Source: Saccharopolyspora ipomoeae
GTDB lineage: Bacteria > Actinomycetota > Actinomycetes > Mycobacteriales > Pseudonocardiaceae
Assembly: GCF_029952525.1 (NCBI RefSeq)
Contig: NZ_JASAOF010000022.1
Span: forward strand, 40,228-104,227
Reading direction: 5' to 3'
DNA: 64,000 bases
This document shows, one piece after another, positions 59,166 through 64,000 of the stretch. Each line of letters begins with the position of its first letter. Position 1 is the stretch's first letter. The notes beneath the pieces are model-generated. The model had not been told where the DNA came from, did no database searches, and worked only from the letters and a program-made list of their open reading frames with translations. Both the position numbers and the translations under genes were made by a program.

Positions 59166-60388
59166 TGGTTGCCCTTCAGCTCGGATTCGGCGGGTTCGGC
59201 GCAGGGTTCTTCGCGCCAGTCGGCGAACGGGTCCGGGTACCGGGCCCAGACCTCCTCGCCGGCGGCCAGTTCGTCGTCGGTGAGCACGGCGTCGCGCAGG
59301 GCGCGGACGATCTCGTGCGGGTCGGCGTCGCAGGAGATGACCACGAGCTCGTTCATCCGGTCGCCGTAGTAGTCGTCCCAGCTCAGCGCGGCTCTCATGC
59401 GCCGGTCGTCGGACAGGTCGTCCCAGTCGTCGACGGTCGCCAGCCACGGTCCGGCGTGGGCGACGGCCAGCCCACCGCCCGCGGACTCCAGCCACAGCGC
59501 GTCGTCGGGCTGGCTGGCCACCCAGAACCGGCCGCGGGTGCGCACCACGCCGTCCAGCAGCAGGTCGATGGCCTCGTGCAGGCGCTTGGGGTGGAACGGG
59601 CGCCGCTCCTCGAACAGCACCGTGGCCACGCCGGCGTCGGTGTCGAGCGACGGCTGGCCGCGCAGCAGCCTGCCGTGCGGGCCGTCGACCTCACCGCGCC
59701 GGGCGTCGGCGGGGATGCGGGCGAGCAGGGCGTCGACGTCGAGGTCGTCGAGGTGGATCAGCGGTGCGGTCGGGGTGAGCCGGGCCAGCACGGCTTCGGT
59801 GCGGACCCGCTGCCAGCGGTCCTCGGCCCGACCGGCGAGCACGATCGCGTCGGCGAACTCGGCCTGGCAGACGGTCACCTGCGCCACGGTCCGCTCGTCG
59901 TCGGCGCTGCCGCCGAGATCGCGTTCGGCGAGCTCCTCCTCGCCGAGGCTGTCCGGCAACCAGGTTTCGAGGTCGACGGTGGTCAGCACGGCTTCGACGG
60001 CGACGTCGGTGAGCAGGGTGCGGCCGTCGACCTCGACGTGCCGCAGCGCCCAGCAGATCGCCTCGGGTTCCAGCGCCGGGTCGAGCCGGACGACGATGCG
60101 GCGCACGTCGGGCGCGGCGGCGAGCCTGCGCAGCAGCGGCAGGAGGTCCTCGCGCAGCGTGCAGGACACGCAGCCGTGGGCGAGTTCGAGGACGTGGCTG
60201 TCGACGTGGTCGCCGTGCCGGACCTCGCGGCGCACCACGCCTTCGGAGATCGAGCGCAGGTCGGCGTGCACCAGGGCGGTGCCGGACGGGTCGCGGCGGC
60301 GCGCGGCCTCGGCCACCTCGGCGACCTGGGGTTCGCGGAGTCCGGCCACCAGCAGCAGCGGCGTCCGCGCGGACGGATCGGTGAACAT
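59162..60388 (-). CDS. mrf: CobW/COG0523-family protein, MRF-like (ribosome hibernation factor recruiter)
   Basis: Protein of 408 residues related to the zinc-linked G3E GTPases. The start region, where Walker A should be, reads [18 protein letters not shown] and lacks GxxGxGKT. The metal motif is degenerate, [11 protein letters not shown] near residue 75 rather than CxCC. The C-terminal CobW domain is present (VWRYP-like end, [18 protein letters not shown]). In mycobacteria Mrf, found with cysteine-free ribosomal proteins, recruits a hibernation factor to ribosomes during zinc limitation. The ATG at 60388 has GAGG upstream and a Zur-box-like site 12 bp further back. Confidence 0.82.
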   Translation of the reverse strand: MFTDPSARTPLLLVAGLREPQVAEVAEAARRRDPSGTALVHADLRSISEGVVRREVRHGDHVDSHVLELAHGCVSCTLREDLLPLLRRLAAAPDVRRIVVRLDPALEPEAICWALRHVEVDGRTLLTDVAVEAVLTTVDLETWLPDSLGEEELAERDLGGSADDERTVAQVTVCQAEFADAIVLAGRAEDRWQRVRTEAVLARLTPTAPLIHLDDLDVDALLARIPADARRGEVDGPHGRLLRGQPSLDTDAGVATVLFEERRPFHPKRLHEAIDLLLDGVVRTRGRFWVASQPDDALWLESAGGGLAVAHAGPWLATVDDWDDLSDDRRMRAALSWDDYYGDRMNELVVISCDADPHEIVRALRDAVLTDDELAAGEEVWARYPDPFADWREEPCAEPAESELKGNQ

Positions 60389-60399
60389 CCCCACCTCAA

Positions 60400-60415
60400 T
60401 CGACAACGGTTTTCA
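60400..60415. promoter_or_regulatory. Zur-box-like site for the mrf-rpmE2 side
   Basis: TCGACAACGGTTTTCA fits the imperfect AT-flanked inverted repeat of actinobacterial Zur boxes (TGANAAYNRTTNTCA type), with one altered end base. It ends 12 bp before the mrf start. Confidence 0.6.
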
Positions 60416-60453
60416 TCTTCGCTACCGACACGCTACCCTGGTGGCCAGTCAGA

Positions 60454-60468
60454 TGAAAATGGATGTCG
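60454..60468. promoter_or_regulatory. Zur-box-like site for the rpmB side
   Basis: TGAAAATGGATGTCG shares its first half exactly with the Zur consensus TGAAAATGATTTTCA; the second half is weaker. It lies 18 bp before the rpmB start. With the site at 60400 it makes a two-operator divergent promoter for zinc-starvation genes. Confidence 0.55.
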
Positions 60469-60485
60469 TTATCGAGAGGTAGGTC

Positions 60486-60722
60486 ATGTCCGTCCGCTGC
60501 CAGGTGACCGGCAAGAAGCCCGGTTACGGCAACCAGGTTTCGCACTCCCACCACAAGACCCGCCGACGCTGGCTGCCCAACGTGCAGAACAAGCGCTACT
60601 GGCTGCCGTCGGAGAACCGCTGGATCCGCCTTCGGGTGTCCACCAAGGGCATGAAGACGATCGAGAAGCGCGGCATCGACGCGGTCGTGGCCGACATGCG
60701 CACCCGAGGAGAACGCTTCTGA
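60486..60722 (+). CDS. rpmB: 50S ribosomal protein L28 (zinc-independent)
   Basis: bL28 of 78 residues: [20 protein letters not shown] start and [20 protein letters not shown]. It has only one cysteine, so no zinc site. ATG with GAGAGG upstream. First gene of the rightward half of the cluster; its stop overlaps the rpmG start by one base (TGATG). Confidence 0.95.
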   Translation: MSVRCQVTGKKPGYGNQVSHSHHKTRRRWLPNVQNKRYWLPSENRWIRLRVSTKGMKTIEKRGIDAVVADMRTRGERF

Positions 60723-60889
60723 TGGCCAAAGCCACCGACACCCGCCCGGTGATCAAGCTCCGCTCCACCGCGGGCACCGGCTTCACGTACGTCACCACCA
60801 AGAACCGCCGCAACACCCCGGACCGCATGCGCCTCCGCAAGTACGACCCGGTAGCCCGCAAGCACGTCGAATTCCGCGAAGAACGCTGA
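60722..60889 (+). CDS. rpmG: 50S ribosomal protein L33 (zinc-independent)
   Basis: bL33 of 55 residues ([20 protein letters not shown], ending [15 protein letters not shown]) with no cysteines, the form made in place of the zinc-binding one. Coupled to rpmB. A palindromic repeat element follows in the 134-bp gap before rpsN. Confidence 0.95.
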   Translation: MAKATDTRPVIKLRSTAGTGFTYVTTKNRRNTPDRMRLRKYDPVARKHVEFREER

Positions 60890-60931
60890 CCCCACCACTC
60901 CCCCGGCCACACACGCAGGTGTCACCCGGTC

Positions 60932-60973
60932 GAAAACCCCGGTTTTCATCGGTCAAGAGCAGCGGTTTTCGAC
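60932..60973. repeat. AAAACC/GGTTTT palindromic element, copy 2
   Basis: Begins GAAAACCCCGGTTTTC and ends GCAGCGGTTTTCGAC. It matches 35243-35284 at 35 of 42 positions without gaps. Outer TCGAAAACC and GGTTTTCGA can pair around the whole element. It lies between rpmG and rpsN, so it may reduce read-through to the second half of the ribosomal cluster. Confidence 0.75.
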
Positions 60974-61023
60974 TTGAGTCGCCGGATCGGGGGGTGTGGG
61001 ACGCGAAGTCGAGAGAGGAAGGC

Positions 61024-61329
61024 ATGGCCAAGAAGTCGAAGATCGCCCGGAACGAGCAGCGGAAGGAGATCGTCGCGCGGTACGCGGAGCGGCGGAGCGA
61101 GCTGAAGCGGATCATCGCGTCGCCGGAGACCGAGCCGGAGGCGCGGGTCGAAGCCCAGCGGGAGCTGCAGCGGCAGCCGCGGAACGCGAGCCGGACCCGG
61201 GTGCGCAACCGGGACGCCGTGGACGGGCGGCCGCGCGGTTACTTCCGGAAGTTCGGGCTGTCCCGGGTGCGGCTGCGCGAAGCCGCGCACAACGGCGAAC
61301 TGCCCGGCGTGACGAAGTCGAGCTGGTGA
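61024..61329 (+). CDS. rpsN: 30S ribosomal protein S14 (long, zinc-independent)
   Basis: uS14 of 101 residues: [20 protein letters not shown] start, then [20 protein letters not shown] and [19 protein letters not shown]. It is the long form lacking the CxxC zinc knuckle of the short S14. ATG with GAGGAAGG upstream. The stop overlaps the rpsR start (GTGA). Confidence 0.95.
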   Translation: MAKKSKIARNEQRKEIVARYAERRSELKRIIASPETEPEARVEAQRELQRQPRNASRTRVRNRDAVDGRPRGYFRKFGLSRVRLREAAHNGELPGVTKSSW

Positions 61330-61559
61330 GCGCCGTGCGCCGACCCGCCGAACGCCGCAAGAAGCCGAACCTCCTGCAGCGCGAGGGCGTCGTCCAGGTC
61401 GACTGGAAGGACGTCACCCTGCTGCGCAAGTTCATCTCCGACCGGGGCAAGATCCGCTCCCGCCGGGTCACCGGTCTGACCGCGCAGGAGCAGCGGGAGG
61501 TCGCCAAGGCGATCAAGAACGCCCGCGAGATGGCGCTGCTCCCCTATCACCACAAATAG
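61326..61559 (+). CDS. rpsR: 30S ribosomal protein S18 (second copy type)
   Basis: uS18 of 77 residues: [56 protein letters not shown]. The GTG overlapping the rpsN stop is used; a GTG three codons later is possible. This order (L28, L33, S14, S18) is the alternative ribosomal operon of mycobacteria and streptomycetes. A terminator hairpin follows. Confidence 0.94.
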   Translation: MSAVRRPAERRKKPNLLQREGVVQVDWKDVTLLRKFISDRGKIRSRRVTGLTAQEQREVAKAIKNAREMALLPYHHK

Positions 61560-61581
61560 GGCGATCCGTTCGAACAACGTG

Positions 61582-61618
61582 CGATACCGGTCACCTTGAG
61601 CGCGGGTGACCGGTATCG
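61582..61618 (+). terminator. Terminator after rpsR
   Basis: Perfect 14-bp stem CGATACCGGTCACC with its complement at 61605-61618 and a 9-nt loop, 22 bp after the rpsR stop. It ends only 19 bp before the bluB ATG, so it could also affect bluB expression. Confidence 0.78.
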
Positions 61619-61637
61619 GCGTGCAGCATTGACCGCG

Positions 61638-62318
61638 ATGAAGACCCCTGGACACAACCCCGGCCTGACCGATTCCGCCCCCGCCGCCGAGCTCTACGAC
61701 GTGATCAACCGCAGGCGCGACGTCCGCCGCGAGTTCTCCGGCGCCGACATCCCCGAGCCGGTGCTGCGCCGCGTGCTCACCGCCGCGCACACCGCGCCCA
61801 GCGTCGGGCTCTCCCAGCCGTGGGACTTCATCCTGGTCCGCGACGCCACCACGCGCCGCCAGTTCCGCGAGCACGTGCTCGCCGAGCGCAGCGTGTTCGC
61901 CAGCGGCCTCGACGGCGAGCGGGCCGACACCTTCAGCAAGATCAAGGTCGAGGGCATCGTGGAGTCCTCGCTGGGCATCGCCGTCACCTACGACCCGAAC
62001 CGCGGCGCGCCGCAGGTGCTGGGCAGGCACGCCATCGCCGACGCCGGCCTGTACTCGGTGTGCCTGGCGATCCAGAACCTGTGGCTGGCCGCGACCGCCG
62101 AGGGCCTCGGCGTCGGCTGGGTCAGCTTCTACCGCGAGGAGTTCCTGCGGCGACTGCTGGGAGTTCCCAGCGAGGTCAGGCCGGTGGCATGGTTGTGCGT
62201 GGGGCCGGTTCGCGAGCTCGCCGACACTCCGGACCTGGAGCGGCACGGGTGGCGTCAGCGGATGCCTCTTGAGGACGTCGTGCACTACGAAGCGTACGGA
62301 CGTGGTCGCAACCGGTAA
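61638..62318 (+). CDS. bluB: 5,6-dimethylbenzimidazole synthase
   Basis: BluB-type nitroreductase-fold protein of 226 residues that breaks down FMN to form the lower ligand of vitamin B12. Family features: YDVINRRRDVRREFSG, AAHTAPSVGLSQPWDFILVRD, and GVGWVSFYREEFLRRLLGVP. The ATG at 61638 has no clear ribosome site; a TTG at 61596 lies inside the hairpin loop. No other cobalamin genes are in the window. Followed by a perfect 20-bp palindrome (62329-62348). Confidence 0.9.
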   Translation: MKTPGHNPGLTDSAPAAELYDVINRRRDVRREFSGADIPEPVLRRVLTAAHTAPSVGLSQPWDFILVRDATTRRQFREHVLAERSVFASGLDGERADTFSKIKVEGIVESSLGIAVTYDPNRGAPQVLGRHAIADAGLYSVCLAIQNLWLAATAEGLGVGWVSFYREEFLRRLLGVPSEVRPVAWLCVGPVRELADTPDLERHGWRQRMPLEDVVHYEAYGRGRNR

Positions 62319-62328
62319 CCTCGCACGG

Positions 62329-62348
62329 GGCCGCTCGGCCGAGCGGCC
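62329..62348. terminator. Palindrome after bluB
   Basis: GGCCGCTCGGCCGAGCGGCC is a perfect 20-bp palindrome located 10 bp after the bluB stop and 28 bp before the next gene's start. It could be a terminator or an operator of the cyclase gene. Confidence 0.5.
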
Positions 62349-62376
62349 ACCATGACGCGCTCATGACGAGGTCGCG

Positions 62377-63864
62377 GTGCAGCTGGAGGATCAACCGCTG
62401 GCCGGCCACATCCCGGCCCAGGACCGGCTGGTGAGGCAACTGCTCGACGCAGGACGCTTCACCAGAGCCGATGCTGCCTTCGACGAGCTGCTGGCCGGTG
62501 GTTCGAACTCCGTCGACTCCCGCTGGGTCCGCTCCACGGTGCTGGTGCACCGCGCGGTGCTGGCCTGGCGGCTGGGCCGCATCCCGCTCGCGCTGGAGCT
62601 GCTCACCGACGGTTGGACGGAGCTCGACACGCAGCCGCCGACCGGCGGGTCCGCCGCGCACACCATCAGCATGCTCGGCTTCATGCTGGAGGGCATCGGC
62701 AGGCGCGGACCCGCGATGGACCTGATGTCGCTGGCCGTGCAGATCGCCCGCGAGTCCGGTGACCAGCCGACGCTGGCGCACTGCCAGCTCCGCGAGGGCA
62801 TCTCCCGGGTGTTCCGCGCCGCCACCCACCCGGACCAGGCCGCGCACCAGTTCGCGGCGGCCCGCGAGCTGTCCGAGGAGGCCCAGTCGCTCGCCAAGCC
62901 GGGCCGGGTCAAGCGCAGCGCCCTGGCGGTCCTGGCCCGCTCGCTGGCGGGCATGGGCGAGGTGGAGACCGCCGAGCGCGTCGCGCACGAGGCGCTCAAG
63001 CTCGCCCGCGACTCCTCCGACATCTACGCGACGGCGATGGCGAACTGGGTGCTGGCCGGCATCAAGCGCTCCGAGGGCGTGCTGACCGAGGCCCGCACGT
63101 TCGCGAGCCGCGCGTTGGAGGGCGCGGAGAACGTCCACGAGTCGCTGCTGATGATGCGGTTCTCCAGCGAGCTCGCCGAGATCTGCCGCAGCCTCGGCGA
63201 CCCGGTGGGCGAGGCCGCCGCGCTGCGCCGGGCGGTGACCGCCGCGTTCTCGGCCGTCGACATCCTCAAGGAGGGTCTCGGCCAGGCGTTGGAGCAGCGC
63301 AGGGTCGCCACCCAGGCCCAGCGGATGGCGATGGCCGCCCGCGAGGCGGCGCTGCGCGACCCGCTGACGGGCCTGGCCAACCGGCTCGGCCTGGAACGGA
63401 TGGCCCCCGTCCTGCTGGAGCGCACCGCCGCGGCCGGCCGCATCCCGTGGCTGGTGCTGCTCGACGTCGACTGGTTCAAGGACGTCAACGACTTCGCCGG
63501 GCACACCGCGGGCGACGTGGTCCTGCAGGAGGTCGCGAACATGCTGCGCCGCGAGTGCCGCGCCGGCGACCTGCTGTGCCGGTGGGCGGGCGACGAGTTC
63601 GTGGTCCTGCTCGTCGACGCCGCCGAGGACTCCCGCGAGGCGGGCCCCCTGGTCGCCGAACGCATCCGCGCCGCCGTCAACGCCCACGACTGGCGCCTGG
63701 TCCTGGGCCGCCTGGAGAAGAAACCGACGGTCAGCATCGGCGTCGCCGCAGGCCCCAACGACCTCGACCAGCTCTTCGCCTCCGCCGACATCGCCCTCTA
63801 CAAGGCCAAGCGCGCAGGGCGGAACCGCGTGGAAACCGAAAGCCGGGAACCCGGCTCCGACTAG
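62377..63864 (+). CDS. Diguanylate cyclase with N-terminal helical (TPR-like) region
   Basis: Protein of 495 residues with ~310 residues of helical repeats (for example RVAHEALKLARDSSDIYATA) and a C-terminal GGDEF domain. The active motif is WAGDEFVVLL near residue 404, where alanine in the first position is tolerated in the family. The RxxD inhibitory site (RAGD) lies five residues before it. No membrane segment. GTG at 62377 with GAGG about 6 nt upstream. Its plan matches the gene at 7110-8882, so the window has two soluble c-di-GMP synthases that could respond to different protein partners. Confidence 0.92.
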   Translation: MQLEDQPLAGHIPAQDRLVRQLLDAGRFTRADAAFDELLAGGSNSVDSRWVRSTVLVHRAVLAWRLGRIPLALELLTDGWTELDTQPPTGGSAAHTISMLGFMLEGIGRRGPAMDLMSLAVQIARESGDQPTLAHCQLREGISRVFRAATHPDQAAHQFAAARELSEEAQSLAKPGRVKRSALAVLARSLAGMGEVETAERVAHEALKLARDSSDIYATAMANWVLAGIKRSEGVLTEARTFASRALEGAENVHESLLMMRFSSELAEICRSLGDPVGEAAALRRAVTAAFSAVDILKEGLGQALEQRRVATQAQRMAMAAREAALRDPLTGLANRLGLERMAPVLLERTAAAGRIPWLVLLDVDWFKDVNDFAGHTAGDVVLQEVANMLRRECRAGDLLCRWAGDEFVVLLVDAAEDSREAGPLVAERIRAAVNAHDWRLVLGRLEKKPTVSIGVAAGPNDLDQLFASADIALYKAKRAGRNRVETESREPGSD

Positions 63865-63875
63865 GATCGAGCGTC

Positions 63876-64000
63876 ATGCCGACCCCGCCGACCCTCGCCG
63901 AACCGGCGAATTCCGCGCTCCGGCACGGTAAGATCTCACCCTCGCCCAGGAACCAGGAACCAGGAACCAGGAACCAGGAACCAGGAACCAGGAACCAGGA
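63876..64000 (+). CDS. Possible start of a gene running into a 7-bp repeat (partial)
   Basis: An ATG 9 nt after TAGGAT opens a frame (MPTPPTLAEPANSALRHGK) that stays open to the window edge and is entered by the 7-bp repeat, giving a repeating RNQEPGT peptide. There is no ribosome site and no recognised domain. It may be chance. Confidence 0.25.
   Translation, partial: MPTPPTLAEPANSALRHGKISPSPRNQEPGTRNQEPGTRNQ
63946..64000. repeat. 7-bp tandem repeat (CCAGGAA)n, continues past the window
   Basis: Nearly eight exact copies of CCAGGAA run to the last base, so the full length is unknown. It begins about 80 bp after the second diguanylate cyclase gene. A unit length not divisible by three means that copy changes would shift any reading frame crossing it. 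Confidence 0.95.

Noticed and set aside
59162..60388. Cobalamin biosynthesis CobW
   Set aside because: The family name is misleading; the context is cysteine-free ribosomal proteins with Zur-like sites, and bluB downstream is separated by its own terminator.

Overview
The window is high-GC actinobacterial DNA, most likely from the Pseudonocardiaceae and probably Saccharopolyspora or a close relative. Evidence: very high third-position GC, GTG starts, apparently leaderless genes, a mycobacterial-type core gene order, and short intergenic repeats that recur through the window. The genus is an inference from gene content. No species was matched.

Core block 1 (1-31.1 kb) runs in nearly the same order as the M. 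tuberculosis region mfd-tetR-glmU-prs-rplY-pth-pks16-ispE-ksgA-rpfB-tatD-metG-rsmI-pmt. On the minus strand are a truncated lipoprotein gene, mfd, a TetR gene and a fatty acid desaturase. Then come tRNA-Gln, a diguanylate cyclase, glmU-prs, a nitroreductase, rplY-pth, a fatty acyl-AMP ligase-like gene, an ABC-F ATPase and ispE. metNIQ follows, led by a clear SAM riboswitch, and then rsmA, two rpf genes, tatD-metG, rsmI and a protein mannosyltransferase.

Accessory block (31.1-44.7 kb) interrupts that order. It holds lysine aminotransferase, an orphan methyltransferase, TetR and MmyB regulators with two short-chain dehydrogenases, a membrane protein with an NBR1-like Ig domain, a Tat-exported GH64 glucanase, a membrane adenylate cyclase, and a two-component flavin monooxygenase (hpaBC-like) divergent from an AraC regulator. 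The block ends near a tRNA-Ala gene, but I see no integrase.

Core block 2 (45-58.5 kb) holds a likely cell-division set (GlpR/SepX-like receptor, GNAT, gephyrin-like Glp/MoeA), galU, a 5-FCL gene, fmdB, mscL, small proteins, moaB, an HtrA protease, and the mprAB two-component system. galT and a DeoR gene sit between htrA and mprB.

The Zur-type block (58.6-61.6 kb) encodes cysteine-free or cysteine-poor copies of ribosomal proteins L32, L31, L28, L33, S14 and S18 plus a CobW-like protein of the MRF type. Two Zur-box-like sites lie in the divergent promoter. A bluB gene, a second diguanylate cyclase and a 7-bp tandem repeat running off the edge finish the window.

The most unusual signal is in the gaps between genes. 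Several hold their own palindrome or hairpin family: a 24-bp tandem array upstream of ispE, two copies of a 70-bp element with 20-bp terminal inverted repeats, four copies of a TTTTCATGAAAA palindrome in one gap, two copies of a 42-bp AAAACC/GGTTTT element, and two further dispersed repeats. None contains a gene, and most lie just past a stop codon.
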